Positions 38,855 through 46,887 of a stretch of 64,000 bases of DNA are shown in pieces; positions within the stretch are counted from its first letter, which is position 1, and every line of letters begins with the position of its first letter. This stretch comes from Betaproteobacteria bacterium Ga0077540 (GTDB lineage Bacteria; Pseudomonadota; Gammaproteobacteria; Burkholderiales; Methylophilaceae): contig LNEP01000006.1 of the NCBI GenBank assembly GCA_001464125.1, positions 1 through 64,000 on the forward strand, in the 5' to 3' direction. Position numbers and translations under genes: made by a program. Under the pieces are notes generated by a model, which saw only the letters and a program-made list of their open reading frames with translations, searched no databases and was not told the DNA's origin.

Positions 38855-40246
38855 TTATGGCGGACTTGGAAATGCCAATCGAATACCAGACAGTATTTGC
38901 CCTACCTCTGCCTTAGCTCGGGTCAGCACAATTTGTTCAAAGTTAGGCAACTCTGCAGTAAACAGTTCTTGCACTTTGGCCGCCAACAACTGCTGAATTT
39001 CTGGTAAATCAGCATTTAGCGCCTGATTAAAATCTTGCCTTACCCCGTCCGCAGTCACTCTCAGTTCTTGCTCTACTTGTAGACGTATATGCGCTGTCGC
39101 CTCGGCCAATAGCGATTCTTGTGTTTGCTTCAAATGCTGAGTTGTATCGTCTGCCAATTGGTTAGCATAGCTGGACACTGCTTGCACCAAGTCCTTGTTT
39201 AAAGATTGTGCCAGTTGATTGGCACTTTCAGTAGTTTCAGTCACCTTCATCTGATAAAAGTCGGCCATGACGTCCGTTGCCGCCTGTTTCTGCTCTGTGA
39301 GTTCTTGATGCAATTGGGTCTTCATATGCTCTCGCACTTGCTCAATCAAAGCAATTTGCATATTTGCTTGTGCCTCTGCAACAAACGCCTCTAGCGCTTG
39401 CGTAAACTTGAGTTGCTGAGTCGCCACCTCTTCAAACAATCGTGTTTGCGTTTGTTCCGAATAAGCATTCACTGCATACTTAAATATGTCTTCAGAAACA
39501 CTCTCGCTGTCCGCTATCTGTGTTTTAACCTTGGCAATCGCTTCCTCTTGTAGCGCCGTGACTTTAGCCTCGGTCGTCGAGGTGACACGCATGATTTCTG
39601 CGTTACCCAATGCTTCCACTTTGTCAGTCATTGCAAGTTGTGCAGCCTCTAGCAATTGCTGCGACTGCGTATTCAAAGACTCAGCATAATTTGCATGGTC
39701 TAACTGCAATTTTTCTGTGAGCGTTTGCTCGAACGACTGCCTAGCTGATTGCTGCTGCTCAAGCCCAGTGGTTAGCTTCTCTGTCACAGACTGCTCAAAG
39801 GTATCATGAGTCAATTGCTGTTGTGATAATGCCTCTGTTAACTGGCTGGTTATCGACTGTTCAAAAGACTCTCTAGCTTCCTGAATGTGGGTAAGCGATT
39901 GGTTTACCGTTGCCTGCAAAGGCGTAATGACTTCTTGTTGCAAATGGTTGGTAATATCTTTGGAAACGTGCGCGGTGATTTCCGAGGTCAGTTGCTCGCC
40001 CATTTGTGCGGTTTCTGCATTGATATGCGTGGAGAGTGCCGCGAACAGTTGTTGACTGAGTGCCTCTGTAATTTCGGCCTCAAGTACTGGTTTTAGCGCT
40101 TGTATCACTTCTTGAGTAATGATTGGTTTAAGCTCATTCGCAATCATTTGACGCACTTCGGGCGTCACTTCCACTACGTCTGGCTGGGTTTTAACCGTTT
40201 TTGCCTTAAATACTTCGGTTAGGATGGGGATTTCTTGTGTGTCCAC
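38855..40246 (-). CDS. Uncharacterised long coiled-coil protein with 22-residue repeats
   Basis: I do not recognise this 463-residue protein. It is nearly all predicted helix, very rich in Gln, Glu, Thr and Ala, with no signal peptide, membrane span or cysteine cluster. Residues 128-149 and 150-171 are two repeats of 22 residues beginning FEQSITSQL and FEQSVTEKL, and a third starts at 172 (FEQTLTEKL). A 22-residue period fits hendecad-type helices, as in amphipathic or coiled-coil proteins. It is downstream of holC and pepA on the same strand, with a 39-base gap. Confidence 0.75.
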   Translation of the reverse strand: MDTQEIPILTEVFKAKTVKTQPDVVEVTPEVRQMIANELKPIITQEVIQALKPVLEAEITEALSQQLFAALSTHINAETAQMGEQLTSEITAHVSKDITNHLQQEVITPLQATVNQSLTHIQEARESFEQSITSQLTEALSQQQLTHDTFEQSVTEKLTTGLEQQQSARQSFEQTLTEKLQLDHANYAESLNTQSQQLLEAAQLAMTDKVEALGNAEIMRVTSTTEAKVTALQEEAIAKVKTQIADSESVSEDIFKYAVNAYSEQTQTRLFEEVATQQLKFTQALEAFVAEAQANMQIALIEQVREHMKTQLHQELTEQKQAATDVMADFYQMKVTETTESANQLAQSLNKDLVQAVSSYANQLADDTTQHLKQTQESLLAEATAHIRLQVEQELRVTADGVRQDFNQALNADLPEIQQLLAAKVQELFTAELPNFEQIVLTRAKAEVGQILSGIRLAFPSPP

Positions 40247-40285
40247 AGACTAAATTCCTGCTGGCATCGTTAATAGGTGTCCAAT

Positions 40286-40714
40286 TTATATGGAATTTTT
40301 CAACATATCAACTGATTTAATGGCGTAACCGCGGTCACGGTAAAACGCAAACCGTTTGCGCGCCTCTGCTTTATCCACATCGTCCTGCCCTACTAGCTCT
40401 ACTAAGTGCTTAAACCGGCTAAATAAAGTGAGTTGTTTCGGCTGCAAGTTAATCAGCAAATCATCCTGGTGTATGCGCTGCGCTTGCCATTCCACTAATA
40501 CTGGCGTGATGGGCGCTAAAACATGATCCGCTAGCACATTGGCATTGAAGCCTGTTGATATGGATGACCAAAGCCAGTCACTCACTTGATGGGCAGTTGC
40601 TTCGTCACTGGTGAACAACGTGATTTGGCGATGTTGTTTAAGTGCTTTTTGTACCAGTTGATTGACGAGCGCAGGCTTATCGACCACATTAAAATAAAAA
40701 CCTATGCTCGTCAT
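40286..40714 (-). CDS. holC: DNA polymerase III chi subunit
   Basis: Chi links the clamp loader (through psi) to SSB. The 142-residue length fits. Recognisable features are the N-terminal IGFYFNVVDKP, FTSDEATAHQVSDWLWS (residues 34-50) and the late FAFYRDRGYAIKSVDML. It follows pepA by 19 bases, the conserved pepA-holC order. Confidence 0.93.
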   Translation of the reverse strand: MTSIGFYFNVVDKPALVNQLVQKALKQHRQITLFTSDEATAHQVSDWLWSSISTGFNANVLADHVLAPITPVLVEWQAQRIHQDDLLINLQPKQLTLFSRFKHLVELVGQDDVDKAEARKRFAFYRDRGYAIKSVDMLKNSI

Positions 40715-40733
40715 GGTGATGCTTAAATGTTCA

Positions 40734-42221
40734 TTACTTGGCTTGTTTCGCGCGCTGCATTAGGAACGTCGTTAACAAGGCGACGGGACGACCAGTGCCA
40801 CCTTTTTCTTTGCCAGACTTCCAAGCAGTACCTGCAATATCCAAATGCGCCCAATCAAATTTTTTGGCAAAACGCGATAAAAAGCATGCGGCCGTGATGC
40901 TACCACCGGCACGCCCACCAATGTTGGCCATATCCGCGAAATTGCTGTCCAGCTGGCTTTGATACTCTTCCCACATCGGCATGCGCCAAGCGCGGTCATG
41001 CGATTTTTCACCGGCATCTAACAGCTCTTTAGCTAAGTCATCATTATTGCTGAACAATCCGCTCGGATGGTGACCCAAGGCAATTACACAAGCACCAGTC
41101 AATGTAGCAATATCTACCACCGCACTTGGCTCAAAGCGCTCTGCATAGGTTAAGGCATCGCATAAAATCAAGCGCCCTTCTGCATCGGTGTTTAGCACTT
41201 CAATGGTTTGGCCAGACATGCTCGTGAGCACATCGCCCGGCTTAAGCGCATTACCACTGGGCATATTGTCGCAAGTTGGAATGATGCCCACCACATTTAA
41301 TGGCAAATCTAGCTCGCCTATCGCCTTAAAAGTCCCCAACACGCTGGCAGCGCCACACATGTCATACTTCATTTCATCCATGTCTGACCCAGGCTTGAGT
41401 GAAATGCCGCCGGTATCAAATGTGATGCCTTTACCCACTAGCGCAACCGGTTTTTGATTTTTCTTGCCTTTGTTATGCTGCAACACAATTAGCTTGGGTG
41501 GCTCTAGGCTACCTTGCGCCACCCCAAGAAATGAGCCCATGCCCAACTTCTCAATTTGCCCTTTATCCAGCACCTCTACTTTAAATCCGTAGTCTTTGGC
41601 CAGTTTTTTAGCTTGCTCACCCAAATAAGTTGGGGTACAAATATTAGGTGGCAAATTGCCCAAGTCTTTGGTGAGGCGCACCCCTTTTGCAATGCTTTGA
41701 CCATCTTTCACTGCTTGCTCTGCAGACGCTTGCTCGGTTTTCTCAACTTGGATGGTGACTTTTTCCAACGGATGATCTTCTGGTTTTTTCTCTTTCACTG
41801 CATTGACTACATAAGTAGCATCCACTACCGTTTCAACCAAATGCGCCACTTTTGATGCGATATCAGATTTTTTGATTGCAACTTCGGTCAGCGTAAAACC
41901 AACGGATTGCACACCTTTAGGCAACGCCTTAACCGCTGCACGCACCGCCTGACGCAAGTGACGCTCTGTGTATTCAGTTGCTTTGCCAAGACCAACCAGC
42001 AGCACGCGGCTTGCAGTCACATTTTGGACTTGATGCATCACCAGCGTAGAACCCAACTTGCCTTCCATGTCTCCGGATTTCAGCACTTGGCTGATGGCTT
42101 TATCTGCCAATGTGTCGATATGCTTTGCGGTGTCAGTTAATTTGCGCCCCTCGAACACACCTAGCACCAAACAATCGGTACGTAGTTTTTCAGGATTCCC
42201 ACTTTTTATGCTAAATTCCAT
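40734..42221 (-). CDS. pepA: Leucyl aminopeptidase PepA
   Basis: PepA is a hexameric two-zinc M17 aminopeptidase; in some bacteria it also binds DNA. The 495-residue protein has the signature NTDAEGRLIL (about residues 342-351), the metal-binding VGKGITFDTGGISLKPG and KYDMCGAASVLG. It is divergent from lptF. Confidence 0.97.
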   Translation of the reverse strand: MEFSIKSGNPEKLRTDCLVLGVFEGRKLTDTAKHIDTLADKAISQVLKSGDMEGKLGSTLVMHQVQNVTASRVLLVGLGKATEYTERHLRQAVRAAVKALPKGVQSVGFTLTEVAIKKSDIASKVAHLVETVVDATYVVNAVKEKKPEDHPLEKVTIQVEKTEQASAEQAVKDGQSIAKGVRLTKDLGNLPPNICTPTYLGEQAKKLAKDYGFKVEVLDKGQIEKLGMGSFLGVAQGSLEPPKLIVLQHNKGKKNQKPVALVGKGITFDTGGISLKPGSDMDEMKYDMCGAASVLGTFKAIGELDLPLNVVGIIPTCDNMPSGNALKPGDVLTSMSGQTIEVLNTDAEGRLILCDALTYAERFEPSAVVDIATLTGACVIALGHHPSGLFSNNDDLAKELLDAGEKSHDRAWRMPMWEEYQSQLDSNFADMANIGGRAGGSITAACFLSRFAKKFDWAHLDIAGTAWKSGKEKGGTGRPVALLTTFLMQRAKQAK

Positions 42222-42304
42222 ACCTATCCTTAATTCAATCTAGTTTTAATTAACAACCTTAATTATCTAGCGTTTTGACTTGAATTCAAAGCGCAGCGTT
42301 CAAA

Positions 42305-43417
42305 TTGAAAATATTTAAAAAATCACTGTCGTTAGAGCTGATTAGCACCGCTGGCGGCATCTTTCTCATTTTGCTTGGCATCGTGATCGCTCAGCGTGCC
42401 GGCTTTCTGGTGCGCTCTGTCGCCAAAGGCTTTATTCCAAATGATGCCATCACCACGTTACTTGGGTTTAACATGGTGAAATTTCTGCCAATGATACTTT
42501 CGTTGGCAATTTTTCTGGCTGTATTACTTACGCTCACCCGTTGGCACCGCGATTCCGAAATGGTCATTTGGTTTAGCGCAGGACTCGGTTTAAACCAATG
42601 GATACGTCCAATTTTGAGCTTTGCCTTGCCTGTGATTTTGGTGATCACCTTGCTGAGCTTATTGGTGATGCCATGGGCCACACAAAAGGCTGATGAGTAT
42701 CGCGTGCAACTTAAAAACCGCGATGAACTATCTTCAGTTAGCCCAGGCGTATTTAAAGAATCACGTAACGGTGACCGAATTTACTTTGTAGAGAGCTTTG
42801 ATAAGCTTGGGTTTGAGGTCAAAAATATCTTTGCGCAAACCACACAACATCAAAAAACGGGCGTCATTATTGCGGCCTCAGGTACTCGCGAAAAAGAGAA
42901 AAATGGCGATAACTTTTTAGTGTTAGAAAAAGGGCGACGCTACGAGACCAAGCTAAACAGTTCGGAAGTGTCTACCACGGAATTTGAACGTTACGCCATT
43001 AGAATAGAGACCAAAGAGGCAGCACCAGAACCCAATACGACACAAGGGAAATCAACACAGTCTTTATTGTCTGACAACAAGTCTGCCGACAAAGCAGAAT
43101 TACAATGGCGCTTGGCCATTCCGATTTCAGCCTTCATTTTGGTATTGCTAGCTATACCGCTCAGCTTTGTTGATCCACGTGCGGGTCGTTCACTTAACGT
43201 AATGTTTGCCTTGCTGATTTTTATTGTTTACAACAATATATTGAGCATTTTTCAAGCCTGGATTACGCAGGACAGAATATCGCACATTGTGGGCTTATGG
43301 CCAGTCCACTTTTTATTTTTGGGGCTCACGTTTTACTTGTTTTACCGTCGCAATCATTTGCTACCTCTATTGCCACAGCTATTCAAAAAACGCTACTCCA
43401 AGCGGCATGCCTCATGA
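42305..43417 (+). CDS. lptF: LPS export permease LptF
   Basis: LptF and LptG are the membrane subunits of the LptB2FGC exporter that extracts LPS from the inner membrane. The 370-residue protein has three spans at each end around a periplasmic beta-jellyroll (about residues 130-250), with family motifs LPMILSLAIFLAVLLTL and IPLSFVDPRAGRSLN. The start codon is TTG at 42305, chosen because the next in-frame ATG would lose the first conserved helix. It overlaps lptG by four bases (ATGA). Confidence 0.94.
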   Translation: MKIFKKSLSLELISTAGGIFLILLGIVIAQRAGFLVRSVAKGFIPNDAITTLLGFNMVKFLPMILSLAIFLAVLLTLTRWHRDSEMVIWFSAGLGLNQWIRPILSFALPVILVITLLSLLVMPWATQKADEYRVQLKNRDELSSVSPGVFKESRNGDRIYFVESFDKLGFEVKNIFAQTTQHQKTGVIIAASGTREKEKNGDNFLVLEKGRRYETKLNSSEVSTTEFERYAIRIETKEAAPEPNTTQGKSTQSLLSDNKSADKAELQWRLAIPISAFILVLLAIPLSFVDPRAGRSLNVMFALLIFIVYNNILSIFQAWITQDRISHIVGLWPVHFLFLGLTFYLFYRRNHLLPLLPQLFKKRYSKRHAS

Positions 43418-44502
43418 ATATTTTTAACCGCTATTTTTGGCAAGAAACAAGTTTCAGCATATTGATGATTATGCTGGGCTTGCTCGCTATGTTTTCGTTC
43501 TTTGATTTAATTAACGAGTTAGATAGCTTGGGCCGCGGCAATTACGGTATTAATAATATGCTGGTGTTTGTGTTGCTCAGCGTCCCCGGACACATTTATG
43601 AAGTTGTGCCAGTGGCCGTGCTGCTTGGCATGATGTATAGCCTAGGTACGCTGGGCGGTAACTCTGAGCTGGTAGTGATGCGCGTGAGCGGTTTGTCACT
43701 GGTGCAAATTGGCTATGCACTACTCAAAATTGGTCTTTTATTTACCGTGGTGACGTTTTTAGTGGGCGAATTAATTGCACCCATCAGTGAAAAAATGGCT
43801 CAACGTATGCGCATCAAAGCAACAGATTCAGTGGTAGCTCAGGACTTCAAATCCGGCCTGTGGATTAAAGATGGTAAAAGTTTTGTGAACGTAGAAACGG
43901 TGTTGCCAGATGCAACTTTGTTGAATGTACACATCTATGAGTTTGATGAGAAATTTAGATTACGCAGCATTAGCAACGCGAAACAGGGCAGCTACAAAGA
44001 AGACAAATGGGGGCTGTCTGAAGTCACCCAAACGCAATTTAATTACAAGAAAAAGATAGAAGACAATACCGTCAATACTGCATTCTTTGATAAAGCCAAC
44101 TGGAAATCACTGATTAGGCCAGAAATACTCAATGTGCTGCTAGTGTTGCCAGAAAAAATGTCTGCCTGGAATTTGTATTCGTTTATCCAGCATTTAACGC
44201 GCAATAACCAAAAGACCACACGCTATGAAGTAGCGTTATGGGCCAAAATGACTTATCCACTGGCATGTATGGTGATGGTCATTCTAGCGTTACCATTTGG
44301 ATTTTTACAGCAACGCGCTGGCGGCACCAGCACCAAAATCTTTGTTGGCATTTTGTTAGGTGTGCTATATCAAATCATGAACCGCGTATTCGTACACTTG
44401 GGCGTGCTCAATGATTGGTCGCCTATGGTCAGTGCTATTACGCCCACACTGTTATTTCTGGCGGCTGGCCTTGCCATGATTTTTTGGATAGAGCACCGCT
44501 AG
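43414..44502 (+). CDS. lptG: LPS export permease LptG
   Basis: The 362-residue partner of LptF has the same three-plus-three membrane layout and the motifs IYEVVPVAVLLGMMYSLG, LVVMRVSGLS and LPFGFLQQRAGG. The ATG at 43414 overlaps the lptF stop codon; a longer reading frame upstream overlaps lptF in another frame and is not used. Confidence 0.95.
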   Translation: MNIFNRYFWQETSFSILMIMLGLLAMFSFFDLINELDSLGRGNYGINNMLVFVLLSVPGHIYEVVPVAVLLGMMYSLGTLGGNSELVVMRVSGLSLVQIGYALLKIGLLFTVVTFLVGELIAPISEKMAQRMRIKATDSVVAQDFKSGLWIKDGKSFVNVETVLPDATLLNVHIYEFDEKFRLRSISNAKQGSYKEDKWGLSEVTQTQFNYKKKIEDNTVNTAFFDKANWKSLIRPEILNVLLVLPEKMSAWNLYSFIQHLTRNNQKTTRYEVALWAKMTYPLACMVMVILALPFGFLQQRAGGTSTKIFVGILLGVLYQIMNRVFVHLGVLNDWSPMVSAITPTLLFLAAGLAMIFWIEHR

Positions 44503-44517
44503 TGCTGAATAGGGATA

Positions 44518-44928
44518 TCAAGCAGTTGGTGTGACAAACACATAACGGCTACCAAGCAATTGGTCATGCAAAAATAGCCGCTGTTTGTTGACAAGCATAT
44601 ATAGGAAATCAACACCAAACGCCACCATCAAGACCGAGGCCAGCACATACCTTACCGCTGCTTGATGTAATGTGAGCAGTTCACCATGCTCTCCTACAAC
44701 TTTCATTTTCCAAGCTTGCATCGCCAACGTCTGGCCGGTTTTTACCCAGCACACCACAAAATACACTCCAGTAATACACCACAACAAAAGTTGTAGCCAC
44801 AAGCGTTTTGCACCATGTGTTGCGTCACCAAAGATACTCACATATAACCAAGTAAATAACATCCAGATTGCGATGAGAATCAGCAACTCATACACACAAG
44901 CCATGATTCTTTTTAGGAGTAGTTGCAT
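44518..44928 (-). CDS. RDD-family membrane protein
   Basis: The 136-residue protein has the RDD domain: an N-terminal basic helix (LLKRIMACVYELLI, with the usual RDD region read as ACVYE), two to three membrane spans and the GQTLAMQAWKMKVV motif. Function of the family is poorly known. It ends 15 bases from the lptG stop codon. A terminator (44952-44968) separates it from DUF3106 upstream, although betaproteobacteria often group RDD, DUF3106, DUF3619 and a sigma factor. Confidence 0.87.
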   Translation of the reverse strand: MQLLLKRIMACVYELLILIAIWMLFTWLYVSIFGDATHGAKRLWLQLLLWCITGVYFVVCWVKTGQTLAMQAWKMKVVGEHGELLTLHQAAVRYVLASVLMVAFGVDFLYMLVNKQRLFLHDQLLGSRYVFVTPTA

Positions 44929-44951
44929 ACAGATATTGATATCAATAAAAA

Positions 44952-44968
44952 ACCCGCAAGATGCGGGT
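44952..44968 (-). terminator. Terminator after the DUF3106 gene
   Basis: Arms ACCCGCA and TGCGGGT form a 7-bp stem around AGA, followed on the minus strand by six T residues. It lies about 18 bases after the DUF3106 stop codon. Confidence 0.68.
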
Positions 44969-44985
44969 GTAGTTTGTGCCTAAAG

Positions 44986-45576
44986 TTAGTCTAATTCAGG
45001 ATCGTATTCACCCTCTGATGAGCCCTGACGTAACTTTTCACGTTCTGACTCAGGTAACTTCTGATGCTCGGCCCATTTCTTCCTAAGTTCATCTTTTTTC
45101 TCAGCACTTAAGCTATGAAACTGCTGATAGCGTTTGCGTGCATTCTCACGCTCATAGGGCGTCATACGACTCCATGCATTTAACCTTTGTTTGACGCGCT
45201 CCTGTTTTTTTGCATCCATCTTGGGATAGTCGCGCGCAATATCTAGCATTTTTTCACGTTGCCATGGTCTTAGGGTATCCCACTCAGAACCCAGTGGTGC
45301 CAGCACTTTTTTTTGTTCTGGTGTTAATTGCGCCCATTTCACCATACTGGCGTTGGGGTCGGACACTTCTGTTTTGATAACACCAACATCACCCATCACA
45401 AGATGCTGCTTATCGTCAGCATTGGCGTGAGCATGTTGAAAACCAATCGCGAAAAGCAACAGCCAAAACGTAAAAAAACCTGTCACCATTTGGGCTTTAT
45501 TTTGCATCCAGCTAACATGATTTAACTGCTTGATGGTGTGTGATTGGTTTACAACTCTGCTTTGGCGTTCAGCCAT
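44986..45576 (-). CDS. DUF3106-family protein
   Basis: A signal-type hydrophobic segment (about residues 30-48) is followed by a highly charged region with repeated short motifs typical of DUF3106: WAQLTPEQKKVLAPL, WDTLRPWQREKMLDIA, WSRMTPYERENARKR. Function is unknown; such proteins recur in operons with an ECF sigma factor and a DUF3619 protein. The start at 45576 has GGGGA upstream and overlaps the DUF3619 gene by 28 bases; an internal ATG at 45507 is possible. Confidence 0.85.
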   Translation of the reverse strand: MAERQSRVVNQSHTIKQLNHVSWMQNKAQMVTGFFTFWLLLFAIGFQHAHANADDKQHLVMGDVGVIKTEVSDPNASMVKWAQLTPEQKKVLAPLGSEWDTLRPWQREKMLDIARDYPKMDAKKQERVKQRLNAWSRMTPYERENARKRYQQFHSLSAEKKDELRKKWAEHQKLPESEREKLRQGSSEGEYDPELD

Positions 45577-45953
45577 GGTTCAAATCCCCTGTCTACAAAT
45601 GCTTCCGGAGGTAACTCCGCTCCCAATAAAAATGCATCACTATTTTCATTTTGTTGGCTTAAGTGATGTGTCAAAGTGAGCCCAACGACTAAGGCTGCAC
45701 ACAATACGCCCATACTGATTAGCCTTGGGTGCTCTGTCCACGATAACCAATGACGTAATGTACCGTTTTGATTTACATCATACCCAGCACTTTGATTCGC
45801 ATGGCGTTGCACGGCCAGCATCCGGCTATCTTCTAAACGTTTAAGCGTGCGCATGCTTAATTGTTGCGCATGACTATCGAGCAATCCTGTGATTGCCTTA
45901 GCATGCTCTTCTTCTGCTGTCAGTTGTGTTGTATTGTCTTGAATTGGATTCAT
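45549..45953 (-). CDS. DUF3619-family single-span membrane protein (possible anti-sigma factor)
   Basis: The 134-residue protein has a cytoplasmic-type N-terminal half with helical segments (EEEHAKAITGLLDSHAQQL) and one central membrane span (about residues 78-96), then a short outer part. This topology and its ATGA overlap with the sigma factor gene fit an anti-sigma role, but no zinc-binding HxxxCxxC motif is present and the role is unproven. I begin at the ATG at 45953; a longer frame to 46040 runs inside the sigma gene. Confidence 0.82.
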   Translation of the reverse strand: MNPIQDNTTQLTAEEEHAKAITGLLDSHAQQLSMRTLKRLEDSRMLAVQRHANQSAGYDVNQNGTLRHWLSWTEHPRLISMGVLCAALVVGLTLTHHLSQQNENSDAFLLGAELPPEAFVDRGFEPWLNAKAEL

Positions 45954-46537
45954 GACTCCACTCCTAAATTTACGATAACTCGTGTCCCTAATCCCTGTTT
46001 TTCTAATGTTTGGGCTAGTGCATGCACTGCGCGCGAGCAATGCGTTTTAACACTGCCTTGAGAACAGCCCATGACTTCAGCTGTTTCTGCTACATCCATA
46101 TCTTCCCAATAACGTAACACAAAAGCCTCTCGTTGACGTGGAGGAAGCTTTTCTAGCGCTTTTTCAACAATTGCAATAGTCTGGCTGCGCTGTAGCTGCT
46201 CCGCTGGATTTTCACTACTGTCTTCCACATCAATAGTCTCCAGTGGATCTCTATCGTCTTCGTCTTCATTGCTACCAAAAGAAGACAGTAAAGTGGTCCA
46301 CAGATTACGTACTTTTTGCCTGCGCCAGAAATCGCGCATGGTATTTTGCAAAATACGCTGAAACAGCATCGGGTACTCATCTGCTGGCTTTGCAGCGTAC
46401 TTCTCCGCCAATTTAAGCATGGCATCTTGCACAATGTCCAGCGCTGCATGCTCATCGCGAACGGCATATACCGTTTGCTTGAATGCACGGCGTTCAACAT
46501 CACGCAGAAAATCTGATAACTCTTGAGAACTTGCCAT
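45950..46537 (-). CDS. ECF-type RNA polymerase sigma factor
   Basis: The 195-residue protein has sigma region 2 (HAALDIVQDAMLKLAEKY to MLFQRILQNTMRDFWRRQK) and region 4 (LEKLPPRQREAFVLRYWEDMDVAETAEVMGCSQGSVKTH). The central part is acidic (EDEDDRDPLETIDVED). It would direct polymerase to its own regulon, probably including the DUF3619 and DUF3106 genes it overlaps or precedes. ATG 46537 is preferred over a TTG at 46567. Confidence 0.93.
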   Translation of the reverse strand: MASSQELSDFLRDVERRAFKQTVYAVRDEHAALDIVQDAMLKLAEKYAAKPADEYPMLFQRILQNTMRDFWRRQKVRNLWTTLLSSFGSNEDEDDRDPLETIDVEDSSENPAEQLQRSQTIAIVEKALEKLPPRQREAFVLRYWEDMDVAETAEVMGCSQGSVKTHCSRAVHALAQTLEKQGLGTRVIVNLGVES

Positions 46538-46647
46538 GGAAGTTTGTGATATGCGGGTTAACAACAATGTCTATTAGTATATCAGTTTTAGTTTTTGTTC
46601 TATGGTATGGTTTTGGATACAATCATGACATTCTATTTGGATAGTGA

Positions 46648-46875
46648 ATGATGGCAAGAATTCTTCTTTTAATTATTTTGATTGTATTGCTGTATGTCAT
46701 AGGCAAACGCTTTATGGCGTTTTTAAACGCTAAGGAACAGCAAAACCACGCCGCTACCAAAGTGAAAGATGAGAACATTGTGCAATGCCAATTATGCGGC
46801 ACACATATCCCAGAAAGCGAAAGCACTTTGTTGGATGAGAAAATCGTGTGCAAACAGCAACCATGCAAGCATTAA
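46648..46875 (+). CDS. Small PP0621-like membrane protein with cysteine motif
   Basis: The 75-residue protein has an N-terminal membrane helix (about residues 4-20), a short polar linker and a C-terminal CQLCGTHIPESES...CKQQPCKH segment that could bind a metal. Small proteins of this kind commonly precede pilS in beta- and gammaproteobacteria, and pilS starts 12 bases later. Function unknown. Confidence 0.8.
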   Translation: MMARILLLIILIVLLYVIGKRFMAFLNAKEQQNHAATKVKDENIVQCQLCGTHIPESESTLLDEKIVCKQQPCKH

Positions 46876-46887
46876 GCTGACACATCC

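Noticed and set aside
44936-44945. FNR-like half sites TTGATATCAA upstream of the RDD gene
   Set aside because: The four-base spacer required between TTGAT and ATCAA is missing, so it is just a short AT-rich palindrome.
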